Shown: positions 7,872-15,556 of the stretch, one piece after another
How the letters are laid out: each line of letters begins with the position of its first letter
Numbering within the stretch: position 1 is the stretch's first letter
Source of the DNA: Caulobacterales bacterium 32-69-10
GTDB taxonomy: Bacteria; Pseudomonadota; Alphaproteobacteria; Caulobacterales; Caulobacteraceae
Length of the DNA: 20,048 nucleotides
Direction of reading: 5' to 3'
NCBI GenBank assembly: GCA_002280485.1
Contig: NCED01000028.1
Span: forward strand, 4,505-24,552
Made by a program: the position numbers and the translations under genes
Notes under the pieces: generated by a model
What the model was told of the DNA's origin: nothing
The model's input: only the letters and a program-made list of their open reading frames with translations
The model's database searches: none

Positions 7872-8881
7872 GCGAGGGCGGCGAGATCTGGCGAGCCTGT
7901 GCAGAAGCAGGCGAGCCTCAGCTGCGCGGATACGACCTCAAAGTGCTCGATCACGGCTTCCGTGGAGATCAGTGCGGCGTCAAGGACGCCTGCGGCCTGC
8001 CCGACGACGCTCGCGCCCAGCCGGATCAGTCGCGCCACATCGAGGCCATCGCGGACGCCTCCCGATCCGATGAGCGGCAAGCCCGGCGCCGCCCTCGCCG
8101 CCTCAAACACAGCCTGGGCGGTTGGGACGCCCCACGACGCGAAGGGGGCCACCACCGCTTGCGCCCGTGAGCCGGCGCTTCGCGCGCCTTCGATCAAGCC
8201 CCAGTTCGTCCCTCCGGCGCCGGCGACATCGATCGCCGCCACACCAAGATGTTGCAAACGGGCGGCCACCGCGCCGGAGAGGCCCGCGCCGGTCTCCTTG
8301 ACGATCAGCCTGTTCGGGAATGCGGCGGCGACCTCGGCGATGGCGGCTTCTACCCCTCGCCAATCGCGGTCCCCCCCTGGCTGCACCGCTTCCTGAAGCG
8401 GATTAAGGTGGAGGATCAGGCCATCCGCACCGATGGTGTCCATCGCGCGGCGCGCCTCTTCCAGGCCGAAGCCATGGACGAACTGCACCGCGCCGAGGTT
8501 GGCCAGGATCACGGCGTCGGGCGCCCGCCTGCGAAGGTCCGTTCCCAGGCCAAGGTCGCCATGCCCCTGCAGGACCACGCGCTGGGAGCCGACCGCCATG
8601 GCGATGCCCATGGCTTGCGCAGCCTCAGCCAGTCGCGCGTTGATGGCCTCGGCGCGGCTTGGACCGCCGGTCATCGCACTGATGAGCAGAGGCGCGGCCA
8701 GCGGCCGTCCAAGCAATCGGGCCGACAGGTCGATCGCGTCGTGGTCGACCTCGGGCAGCGCATTGTGGGCGAACCGGACGCGATCGAAGCCGGCGTCGGC
8801 GGAACTCAGGCCATGGCCAGCCAGGACGTGATCGATGTGCTCGTCCTTGCGTCGCACGATGTCGTCGGCGCAGGGCCCCAT
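7838..8881 (-). CDS. fni: Type 2 isopentenyl-diphosphate delta-isomerase (FMN-dependent)
   Basis: The 347-residue protein interconverts IPP and DMAPP, supplying both to prenyl synthases. Type 2 enzymes need FMN and are unrelated to the type 1 (Nudix) isomerase. Diagnostic motifs are present: RKDEHID (11-17), MTGG (70-73), GSQR (98-101), HLNPLQE (158-164, with the glutamine and glutamate of the active site), KETG (195-198), GAGGTNW (221-227) and the phosphate-binding IGSGGVRDG (271-279). In Brevundimonas crt clusters this gene is called idi. It is divergent from crtE across a 119-bp gap and convergent with crtZ. Upstream of the ATG only a weak GAGA is seen as a ribosome binding site. Confidence 0.96.
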   Translation of the reverse strand: MGPCADDIVRRKDEHIDHVLAGHGLSSADAGFDRVRFAHNALPEVDHDAIDLSARLLGRPLAAPLLISAMTGGPSRAEAINARLAEAAQAMGIAMAVGSQRVVLQGHGDLGLGTDLRRRAPDAVILANLGAVQFVHGFGLEEARRAMDTIGADGLILHLNPLQEAVQPGGDRDWRGVEAAIAEVAAAFPNRLIVKETGAGLSGAVAARLQHLGVAAIDVAGAGGTNWGLIEGARSAGSRAQAVVAPFASWGVPTAQAVFEAARAAPGLPLIGSGGVRDGLDVARLIRLGASVVGQAAGVLDAALISTEAVIEHFEVVSAQLRLACFCTGSPDLAALAQAPLLDEIRF

Positions 8882-8922
8882 AGTTTGATCTCGTTGGAGG
8901 TTGCATCCGAAGAAGTCGTGAT

Positions 8923-8942
8923 GCGCTATGCTAACTTAGCGC
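8923..8942. promoter_or_regulatory. Inverted repeat in the idi-crtE divergent promoter region
   Basis: GCGCTA (8923-8928) and TAGCGC (8937-8942) are perfect 6-base arms around TGCTAACT. The repeat lies 41 bases upstream of idi and 58 bases upstream of the chosen crtE start, in the stretch where both promoters must be. A TATGCT overlaps the left arm and could be a -10 box for crtE. The shape suits a dimeric regulator's operator, but the protein is unknown. Confidence 0.4.
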
Positions 8943-9000
8943 TTCGCCTGATCCCCGCAACAAAGCGGTTCGAATGCGTAAGCTTGGCCGGAGCAGCGGT

Positions 9001-9909
9001 ATGGTTACGGGAGAGGCGAGGCTAAGGCCTTCCCTGGACGCGGCATACGATTTCGATGCTCTGCTGGCCCTGACAAACACGCGCTTGGCCGCCCTTATGC
9101 CGCGCGAAAGCGGGGACGAGACCGGCGTGCTGCTCACCGCGAGCCGTATGGCGGTGCTTGGGCAAGGCAAACGGGTGCGTCCGCTCATCACCATGCTGGC
9201 TTGCGCCCACGCCGGCGGCGACGCGCAGCGCGCATTGGACTTCGGGTGCGCCGTCGAGATCGTTCACGCCGCCTCGCTCGTGCTCGACGATCTGCCCTGC
9301 ATGGACGACGCGACCATTCGCCGAGGGGCGCCCACGGTCCACAGGGCCTACGGCGAAGACGCCGCGGTTCTGTCCGCGATCGCCCTCGTCAACGAAGCCC
9401 ACCGCACGATCCTGAACGATCAGGGGCTGGGGGCGGATTGCAAGCTCGCCCTGCAGGGCCTGCTCATTTCGGCCATCGGCTTCGAAGGGCTTGCGCAAGG
9501 CCAGATGAGGGATCTGCGCGATGGCGCGGAGGCGCGGACCGAGCACGGGTTGCGGCAACTGAACCATCTCAAGACGGGCGCTCTTTTCGTTGCAGCCTGC
9601 CGTGGCGGCGGCCTGATCGGCGGAGCCTCGCCCGACCAGATCGCGTCTCTCTCGCGCGTCGGAGCGGCGATTGGATTCGCGTTCCAGCTCTGTGACGACC
9701 TTCTCGACGCGACCGCCACCGTCGAGACGGCTGGCAAGAACGTCGCCCAGGATCAGGGGAAGCTGAACTTCGTCGACCTCTGGGGCCCCGGGCGCTTCCG
9801 CGCCGCCGTGCGCCAGTGCGTATCCGAGGCGAACCGAAACCTGGGGACCGACAGCCCCATAGGCGCTTATGTGACCGACCTGTTCAGCCATGCCGCCTTC
9901 CCAGGCTGA
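9001..9909 (+). CDS. crtE: Geranylgeranyl diphosphate synthase
   Basis: I chose ATG 9001 (302 residues) because GGAG lies 7 bases before it; an ATG at 8974 would add nine residues without a clear ribosome binding site. It is a trans-isoprenyl diphosphate synthase: GKRVRP (56-61), the first Asp-rich motif DDLPCMD (96-102), GQMRDL (167-172), the HLKTG segment (189-193) and the second Asp-rich motif DDLLD (232-236), followed by GKNVAQDQGK. The enzyme extends allylic diphosphates with IPP to C20 GGPP, the precursor joined by CrtB. Whether it stops exactly at C20 is inferred from context. Its 3' end overlaps the ABC ATPase gene by 20 bp, so crtE is the first gene of a crtE-ATPase-permease operon on the plus strand. 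Confidence 0.95.
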   Translation: MVTGEARLRPSLDAAYDFDALLALTNTRLAALMPRESGDETGVLLTASRMAVLGQGKRVRPLITMLACAHAGGDAQRALDFGCAVEIVHAASLVLDDLPCMDDATIRRGAPTVHRAYGEDAAVLSAIALVNEAHRTILNDQGLGADCKLALQGLLISAIGFEGLAQGQMRDLRDGAEARTEHGLRQLNHLKTGALFVAACRGGGLIGGASPDQIASLSRVGAAIGFAFQLCDDLLDATATVETAGKNVAQDQGKLNFVDLWGPGRFRAAVRQCVSEANRNLGTDSPIGAYVTDLFSHAAFPG

Positions 9910-10831
9910 GCCGGAGCCTGTGCTTCGAATTTCCGCCGTCCGGGCAGGTTACCGCGGCAGGCCCGTTTTGACCGGCTTTGACCTCACCATAGGTGCAGGC
10001 GAAACGTTCGCCCTGCTCGGGCCGAACGGAGCCGGGAAGTCGACCGTCGCGCGGGTCGCCAGCGGCTTGATGAGGCCTGAACTCGGCGACGTGCGCCTTT
10101 GTGGCCAAAACATCTGGGACGGTGGAGCGCCGGCCAGGCGGATAGGCTTGGCGCCGCAGGAGTGCGCCCTCTTCGCCGCCCTGACCATCCGGGAAAATCT
10201 GTCGGTCATGGCCAAGCTGGGCGGTGGCGATAGGGAAAGTCGCAGCCGTCAGGTGACTTCCGCTATCGAGCGCACAGACTGCACGCTGCGCGCAGACCAG
10301 CGGGTCGCGACCTTGTCGGGCGGCTGGAAGCGGCGGGCCAATTTAGCCGCGGCGTTGGTGGGGCGCCCCGCTCTGGTGGTGGCGGACGAGCCGACAGAAG
10401 GCGTCGACGCGCCGACGCGACGGGCCATAGCGACAGCCCTTCGGCAGACGGTCGCCGATGGAGCGGGCTGCCTTCTCATCAGTCACGATCCCGCCTTCGT
10501 CGAAATGGCGGCGGATCGCATCGGGGTCATGTCGGAAGGCCGGCTGATCGCTGAAGGCGCGCGAGAAGCGCTGCTGCGGCAGACGTTCGGGGACTGCAAG
10601 TTGCTGATCGTGCGTTTTGACGAACCCCCGCCGGCATCGACCGCCGCCGCGCTGGCCGAGGCGGGCATGGCGGAGGCCGACGGAGCCTTGAGCTGGCGGG
10701 TCATAGACCGTGACGTCATGGCGCGCGCGCAGGCCTTGTCGGGCATGGTCGATCAGGCCGGCGGCGAAATGGCCATCCGCAAGCCGGGCATCGACGAGCT
10801 GGTGGCGAGACTGCTCGAGCGCGCGGCATGA
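9890..10831 (+). CDS. ABC transporter ATP-binding protein encoded with crtE
   Basis: The 313-residue protein has one complete nucleotide-binding domain: Walker A GPNGAGKST (44-52), Q-loop APQECALF (Q90), a signature LSGGWKRR (142-149, with W where Q is usual), Walker B ALVVADEPTEGVD (161-173, catalytic E167) and the switch H199 in SHDP. About 80 C-terminal residues after the domain may hold a regulatory or contact domain, as in exporters of the DrrA/NodI/CcmA group. ATG 9890 overlaps crtE by 20 bp and has no clear ribosome binding site; GTG 9920 is an alternative start. The next gene encodes the permease and overlaps by 4 bp. The pair should form an exporter or lipid translocator in the inner membrane; given crtE, an isoprenoid or carotenoid substrate is a fair guess only. 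Confidence 0.93.
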   Translation: MPPSQAEPEPVLRISAVRAGYRGRPVLTGFDLTIGAGETFALLGPNGAGKSTVARVASGLMRPELGDVRLCGQNIWDGGAPARRIGLAPQECALFAALTIRENLSVMAKLGGGDRESRSRQVTSAIERTDCTLRADQRVATLSGGWKRRANLAAALVGRPALVVADEPTEGVDAPTRRAIATALRQTVADGAGCLLISHDPAFVEMAADRIGVMSEGRLIAEGAREALLRQTFGDCKLLIVRFDEPPPASTAAALAEAGMAEADGALSWRVIDRDVMARAQALSGMVDQAGGEMAIRKPGIDELVARLLERAA

Positions 10832-11898
10832 TGATGTTGCTGCTCGCCTATGCCCGCAGTTTTGTGCGGGACCGTGCCGGCCTGGCCATGACCCTGATCC
10901 TGCCGCCGCTGGTTTACCTGCTGTTCGCGGCGATCTTCGGATCAAGCGCCTCGGGCAAGATCGATGTTTCGGCGGCCCTGCACGATGGGGCGCGCACCGA
11001 GCAGAGCCGCAGGATCAATACGGCGTTGACGGCGGCGGTCGGCGAGCGCCTGACCTTGGCGGGCAGCCCGTCCGAGGTTGAGCAGGCCGTGATCGACGGG
11101 CGCATCGACGCCGGCGTCCTGCTGGCGCCCTCCAGCGGGCCCATCCCGCGGATCGAGGTGCTGGGCGGAGCCGGGCGGGACGTTGCGTCGGCGACCCTGG
11201 CGGCGACGCTCGAACAGATCGCTGCGACAGTGTCGGGACAGGCCGCCGGGCGTGCGCCCCTGCCCGTCATCCGACGCCAGGTCGGCCCAGCCGGCGACGT
11301 TCAGGCGGTCTATTACGCCGGGGCCGTCAGCGTGATGTTCGTCTTCTTCGCCGCGATGCATGGCGCGATGGTCGGCCTTGACGAGCGTCGCAGCGGACTC
11401 CAGGCGCGCTTGGTCCTGGCGGCCGGCGCGCTCTGGCCGATCCTGGCGTCTCGCGCGGCGTGGCTGGCGATTGTCGGCCTCGCACAAACGGCGGCGGTGT
11501 TCGCCATCGCCCTTCCGCGCCTGCCGTCCATCCAGCCTTGGCAGGGGCTCGCCTGGATGGTCACGGCGTCCATGACGGCCGCCGCCGCCGCCGGGGTCGC
11601 GATGGGCGTGATCGCGCTTTGTCGATCAAGAGAGCAGGCCCAACCCCTGTCGACCTTCCTCGTCCTGTTGCTGGCGGCGCTGGGCGGGTCGATGGCGCCG
11701 CGCTTCCTGATGCCGGAAACGTTCCGCCAACTTGGGTGGCTGACGCCCCATGCCTGGGCGATCGAGGCGTACCAGTCATTGATCTGGCGCGGGAGGTTCG
11801 ATGGCGGCGTGGTTGGCGCGTGGGTCTTCCTGGGCGGGCTGGCCGCCCTGGGATGGACCATCGCACTTGTTGTCGAGAACCGCCGGACGGCCCGCTGA
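10828..11898 (+). CDS. ABC-2 type membrane permease encoded with crtE
   Basis: The 356-residue protein begins at an ATGATGATG run that overlaps the ATPase stop codon (ATGA), typical of coupled translation. The layout is that of ABC-2 permeases with a large outer domain: a first helix (MTLILPPLVYLLFAAIFG, about 21-38), a soluble periplasmic section of about 120 residues, then about five helices (AVYYAGAVSVMFVFFAAM; WPILASRAAWLAIVGLAQ; WMVTASMTAAAAAGVAMGV; LSTFLVLLLAALGGSMAP; GAWVFLGGLAALGWTIALV). It probably dimerises and works with the upstream ATPase. Such permeases export drugs, lipids, polysaccharides or sodium; no feature names the substrate. It ends 3 bp before the stop of the convergent crtB. 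Confidence 0.92.
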   Translation: MMMLLLAYARSFVRDRAGLAMTLILPPLVYLLFAAIFGSSASGKIDVSAALHDGARTEQSRRINTALTAAVGERLTLAGSPSEVEQAVIDGRIDAGVLLAPSSGPIPRIEVLGGAGRDVASATLAATLEQIAATVSGQAAGRAPLPVIRRQVGPAGDVQAVYYAGAVSVMFVFFAAMHGAMVGLDERRSGLQARLVLAAGALWPILASRAAWLAIVGLAQTAAVFAIALPRLPSIQPWQGLAWMVTASMTAAAAAGVAMGVIALCRSREQAQPLSTFLVLLLAALGGSMAPRFLMPETFRQLGWLTPHAWAIEAYQSLIWRGRFDGGVVGAWVFLGGLAALGWTIALVVENRRTAR

Positions 11899-11901
11899 GC
11901 G

Positions 11902-12834
11902 CTAGATCTTCGTCCAGAGCGCTGGCCGCTCGGGGGCTTTGCGCCAGGCGTCGAGGGTCTGGCTCCACACCGCGATGAGCCCCCCTCTCCCCAACAGCAC
12001 AAGCTTGCTCGTGCTATCAATCGAGGTCCGCGCATCCCACGCGCGATTGCCGGCGCTCGCGACCCGCCGCCCTATCGCCCGGTAAACCCCCCGTGCGGTC
12101 GCGATGGCCCAGGCGGACCTCGGCGGCAGCCTGCGCAACCCCCACCTCGCCGAGTCGTAGAAGGGCTCTGCGGCTTGCACCAGGCGGCCCGCACACCGGG
12201 ACACCGCATCGCGGTGCTCAGCGGCGGCGACCTGATCACCCGGCACGCCGGCCTCGGCCAACCAGTCGGCGGGGAGGTACACGCGCCCGCCCCGGGCGTC
12301 CTCGACGACATCCCGGGCGATGTTGGTGAGCTGGAAGGCCAGTCCAAGATCCTGCGCCCGCCGAAGGGTGTCCTGATCGCGAACGCCCATGATCCTGGCC
12401 ATCATGACCCCGACGACGCCGGCCACATGGAAGGCGTAGTCCAGGGTGTCCTCTACGGTCTCGTAGCGCCTTCCACGCACATCCATCTCGAACCCGCGCA
12501 GCAGGTCCATCGCGTCGGACTCGGGAATGGCGTGGCGCAGGGCGACCCGCTGGAACGCGGCGAACACGGGATCGGCCTGGGGCTCGCCCCGCAGCGCCGA
12601 AGCCGTGCGCGACCTCAGCTCGGCCAGCTTGGCCTCCGCCGTCGCCTGATCGAGGCCCACCGCCCCGGCGCCCATCACCTGGCCATCGATCTCGTCGTCG
12701 CAGTGGCGGCACCACGAATAGAGCATCCACGCATCGTCTCGAATGTCGGCAGGAAAGAGCCGGGAGGCGACCGCGAAGCTCTTGGAGCCCCGCTCGATCG
12801 CGATCCGACTGTTCTCGACGACCGCGTCGCTCAT
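11902..12834 (-). CDS. crtB: Phytoene synthase
   Basis: This 310-residue protein joins two GGPP molecules head to head to give phytoene, the first committed carotenoid step. Both Asp-rich motifs of the squalene/phytoene synthase family are present: CRHCDDEID (42-50) and NIARDVVEDA (171-180), along with SKSFAVASRLFP (17-28) and GRRYETVEDTLDYAFHVAG (121-139). The start codon overlaps the crtI stop (ATGA), so the two are translated together as the last genes of crtY-crtI-crtB. Its own stop lies 3 bp from the convergent ABC permease, leaving no room for a separate terminator between them. Confidence 0.96.
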   Translation of the reverse strand: MSDAVVENSRIAIERGSKSFAVASRLFPADIRDDAWMLYSWCRHCDDEIDGQVMGAGAVGLDQATAEAKLAELRSRTASALRGEPQADPVFAAFQRVALRHAIPESDAMDLLRGFEMDVRGRRYETVEDTLDYAFHVAGVVGVMMARIMGVRDQDTLRRAQDLGLAFQLTNIARDVVEDARGGRVYLPADWLAEAGVPGDQVAAAEHRDAVSRCAGRLVQAAEPFYDSARWGLRRLPPRSAWAIATARGVYRAIGRRVASAGNRAWDARTSIDSTSKLVLLGRGGLIAVWSQTLDAWRKAPERPALWTKI

Positions 12835-14312
12835 GCGGGCAGACCGGCGTCGGCGATCATGAGCCCTGCCGTCGCCTTGGCCGAGCCGACGACACCCGGC
12901 ACCCCCGCCCCCGGATGGGTCCCCGCGCCGACGAAGTAGAGGTTCGCGATGGCGTCGTCCCGGTTATGAACGCGGAAAAAGGCGCTCTGGGTCAGGATCG
13001 GCTCCAGCGAGAAGGCCGATCCCTGGTGCGCGTTCAGCGCGTCGCGGAAGTCGAAGGGCGTGAAGATCCGGCACGTCTCCAGATCCGCCGTCAGGCCGGG
13101 AATGTAGCGCTCTTCCAGGTACGCCAGGATCCGGTCGCGATAGCGGGGGCCTTCGACGTCCCAGTCGATCTGCGCCGACGCGAGATGAGGAACGGGCGCC
13201 AGCACGTAGAAGGCGTCGCAACCTTCGGGCGCCAGCGACGGATCGGTCCGGGTCGGCGCGTGCAGATACAGCGAGAAATCGTCGGGCAGGTCGGGGCCCT
13301 TGAAGATCTCCGCGATCAGTTCCCGGTAGCGTGGGCCGAACAGCACGGTGTGGTGACGGATCTCGGGATGCGTCCGCTTCAGCCCGAAATAGATCACGAA
13401 CAGCGACATCGAATGCCGGCGCGCCGCGAGTTTCCCGCCTTCGCTGCGGCCGCGGGGCTGCTGGCCGAGCAGCTTCTGATAGGTGTGCACGACATCGGCG
13501 TTCGACGCGACCATGTCGAACGGCAGACGCTCGCCGCCGACCACGACCCCCGTCGCCCGGTCCCCTTCCACCGTGATCTGCTGGACGGGGCTGCCGAGGC
13601 GCAGCTCGCCGCCAAGCTCCTGGAACAGGGTCGCCATCGCCTGGATCAGCGATCCGGTGCCCCCGCGAGGGAACCACACGCCCCAGCGCCTCTCCAGGGC
13701 GTGGATCAGGGCGTAGATCGATGAGGTGGCGAACGGATTGCCGCCCACCAGCAGGGAGTGAAAGCTGAAGGCCTGCCGCAGATGGTCGTCACGCAGGAAG
13801 CTGGCGACCTTGTCGTAGACCGAACGCCACGCCTGAAGCCGCATCAGCTCCGGCGCCGCCTTGACCATGCTGCCGAAGTCGAGAAACGGGACGGCCCCCA
13901 GCTTGACGTAGCCCTCCTGGAGCAGCTGCTCGGAATAGGCCAGGAAGCGGCGGTAGCCTTGCACGTCGTCCGGGTTGCGCGCCGCGATCTGACGGTCGAG
14001 CTCGGCCTGGTCGTTCACATAGTCGAAGACGTCGCCGTCCTCCCAGCAGAGCCGGTAGAACGGCGTCACGGGAAGCAGCTCCACATAGTCGGCTAGGCGC
14101 CGGCCGGTGAGGGCGAACAGCTCCTCCAGAGCGGAAGGATCGGTGATCACCGTCGGGCCGGCGTCGAAGGTGTAGCCCTTGTCCTTGTAGACGTAGGCGC
14201 GCCCCCCGGCCTTGTCCCGCGCCTCGAACACGGTCGTGGCTATGCCCGCCGACTGCAGCCGGATCGCCAGCGACAAGCCTCCGAAGCCTGATCCGATGAC
14301 CGCAGCCCGCAT
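12831..14312 (-). CDS. crtI: Phytoene desaturase (lycopene-forming type)
   Basis: The 493-residue flavoprotein starts at ATG 14312, whose A is also the last base of the crtY stop (TGATG); a TTG three bases earlier is less likely. The N-terminus has the FAD-binding Rossmann motif (AVIGSGFGGLSLAIRLQSAG) and EARDKAGGRA. The C-terminal FAD-contact region reads NLYFVGAGTHPGAGVPGVVG, typical of CrtI. It introduces four double bonds into phytoene to give lycopene; the four-step outcome is inferred from the presence of crtY rather than from residues. It works at the membrane, where its hydrophobic substrate lies. It is the middle gene of a tightly coupled crtY-crtI-crtB operon. Confidence 0.96.
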   Translation of the reverse strand: MRAAVIGSGFGGLSLAIRLQSAGIATTVFEARDKAGGRAYVYKDKGYTFDAGPTVITDPSALEELFALTGRRLADYVELLPVTPFYRLCWEDGDVFDYVNDQAELDRQIAARNPDDVQGYRRFLAYSEQLLQEGYVKLGAVPFLDFGSMVKAAPELMRLQAWRSVYDKVASFLRDDHLRQAFSFHSLLVGGNPFATSSIYALIHALERRWGVWFPRGGTGSLIQAMATLFQELGGELRLGSPVQQITVEGDRATGVVVGGERLPFDMVASNADVVHTYQKLLGQQPRGRSEGGKLAARRHSMSLFVIYFGLKRTHPEIRHHTVLFGPRYRELIAEIFKGPDLPDDFSLYLHAPTRTDPSLAPEGCDAFYVLAPVPHLASAQIDWDVEGPRYRDRILAYLEERYIPGLTADLETCRIFTPFDFRDALNAHQGSAFSLEPILTQSAFFRVHNRDDAIANLYFVGAGTHPGAGVPGVVGSAKATAGLMIADAGLPA

Positions 14313-15478
14313 CAAGCTCGCCCTTTTTCAATGAGGCACGCGAGCGCCGCGCCGACCGGCACAGGCGGCCGGCCGCTGAGGATTCTCGCCTTGTCTCCCA
14401 GCGAGGCCCGCGCCGCGTAGAACCGCTCGATGAGCGGTTGCGGGAGTCGATAGAACCTCTGCAGCACTTCGTACCTCCGGTCCGGCCGAGCCGCCCGGAA
14501 CAGCATGCGGTCCAAGAGGCGGTAGAAGCCTCGCGACGACCATACGCGCAAAGCATGCGCGCGGACGCATCCTGAAAGGGAAACGCCAGGCCGCCAGTTC
14601 GCCGCGATGTGGTCGGCAAGCCGAATGCAGTCGGGAAGCGAGTAGCCGGTGGTGGGATGGAACAGTCCAGCCCGCAGCCCGCTCAAGGCCACCGGCCCCA
14701 TCCGGTCGAAGTGCGCCTCTAGGTCGCCGTCCAGAACGACGGGGAGCACCCCATGCTCCTCGCGCAACACCTCTTCTATGCGCCAGCCTTGCGCCGTCGC
14801 GTAGTCCAGGACGCCCTGGCGGAACATCGAGTGGTCCAGCGCGTCGCTGTCCGTATAGCGCGTGTCCTCGATCAGAAGGGTCCGCGCATCGAAGGGCAGG
14901 ATGTAGACAAAGCGGTAGCCGCCCATCTGATCGACGGCGGCGTCCATCACCACCGGTTCGGACAAGCCATGCGGCGCGGCGAGCCGCACGTCCAGTCCGA
15001 CGAATTTCTGGAAGCCCAGGGCAAGGTCGGGGGTGGCCGTCGGCCCCCGGCCGTCCATGACAGCCCCGGCCCCAGCCACCCGGCCGTCGGCAAAGGTGAC
15101 GCCCTCGGGACGCAATTGGCTGACGGGCGAATTCAACGCCACCCGATCCGGCAGCGCACGGCGCAGAACCTCGTCGAGGCGATCGGAGGTGATGCTGAGA
15201 TAGCCGGTCGACAGGCGTCTGGTGAATGCGGGAAAGCGCACGGTGTAGCCGGGCCAGCGGTGCACCACGAACGGTGCGATCCAGTCGTGCTGGGCCTGCG
15301 TCAGGTCGCTGGCGAAGAAGGACCAGGTGTGGTTTCCCCCGAGGCGCGCGCCGGCCTCGACGATGCGGACCGAAAGCTCAGGACGAAGCTGGGAAAGCCG
15401 AAACGCGATCAGGCTGTTGGCCAGACCGCCGCCCACCAAGAGAATATCAGGGCCGGGATCCGCAGCCGCGTCATGCAT
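14312..15478 (-). CDS. crtY: Lycopene beta-cyclase
   Basis: I chose ATG 15478 (388 residues) because the family's dinucleotide-binding segment begins just after it (PDILLVGGGLANSLIAFRL); a GTG at 15511 would add 11 residues, and neither start has a clear ribosome binding site. Other CrtY features are IVEAGARLGGNHTWSFF, a DGRG after the first domain, MGGYRFVYILPF, IEDTRYTD and GLRAGLFHPTTGYSLPD. The enzyme closes beta rings at both ends of lycopene to give beta-carotene. The gene is divergent from crtW and heads crtY-crtI-crtB. Its stop shares a base with the crtI start. Confidence 0.95.
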   Translation of the reverse strand: MHDAAADPGPDILLVGGGLANSLIAFRLSQLRPELSVRIVEAGARLGGNHTWSFFASDLTQAQHDWIAPFVVHRWPGYTVRFPAFTRRLSTGYLSITSDRLDEVLRRALPDRVALNSPVSQLRPEGVTFADGRVAGAGAVMDGRGPTATPDLALGFQKFVGLDVRLAAPHGLSEPVVMDAAVDQMGGYRFVYILPFDARTLLIEDTRYTDSDALDHSMFRQGVLDYATAQGWRIEEVLREEHGVLPVVLDGDLEAHFDRMGPVALSGLRAGLFHPTTGYSLPDCIRLADHIAANWRPGVSLSGCVRAHALRVWSSRGFYRLLDRMLFRAARPDRRYEVLQRFYRLPQPLIERFYAARASLGDKARILSGRPPVPVGAALACLIEKGRA

Positions 15479-15494
15479 CGCCGACAGGTCGCAT

Positions 15495-15512
15495 TGTCGA
15501 GCCGAGGTCACA
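15495..15512. promoter_or_regulatory. TGT-N12-ACA dyad in the crtY-crtW divergent gap
   Basis: TGT at 15495-15497 and ACA at 15510-15512 are separated by exactly 12 bases, and a flanking T and A extend the dyad to TTGT...ACAA. This is the half-site pattern bound by PpsR/CrtJ repressors of pigment genes in phototrophic bacteria. It lies between the crtY and crtW starts. Only six bases define the pattern, no such regulator is encoded here, and chance is possible. Confidence 0.3.
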
Positions 15513-15544
15513 AGCCGCGGCGTGCATCTGGCGGCCCGGATCGA

Positions 15545-15550
15545 TATACA
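15545..15550 (+). promoter_or_regulatory. Candidate -10 box for crtW
   Basis: TATACA matches TATAAT at five of six positions and ends six bases before the crtW ATG. A normal start distance would place the first transcribed base at the start codon, meaning a leaderless mRNA. No good -35 box is seen at the usual spacing, which lowers the confidence. No Shine-Dalgarno sequence is present either. Confidence 0.35.
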
Positions 15551-15556
15551 GGCCCG

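Noticed and set aside
9022..9891. 289-codon minus-strand frame opposite crtE
   Set aside because: It lies fully inside crtE, whose catalytic motifs are all present; no recognisable protein or ribosome binding site.
14753..15556. Long plus-strand open frame running into crtW in frame
   Set aside because: It is antisense to crtY, has no family resemblance, and the CrtW protein plainly begins at ATG 15557. High GC content keeps such frames open by chance.
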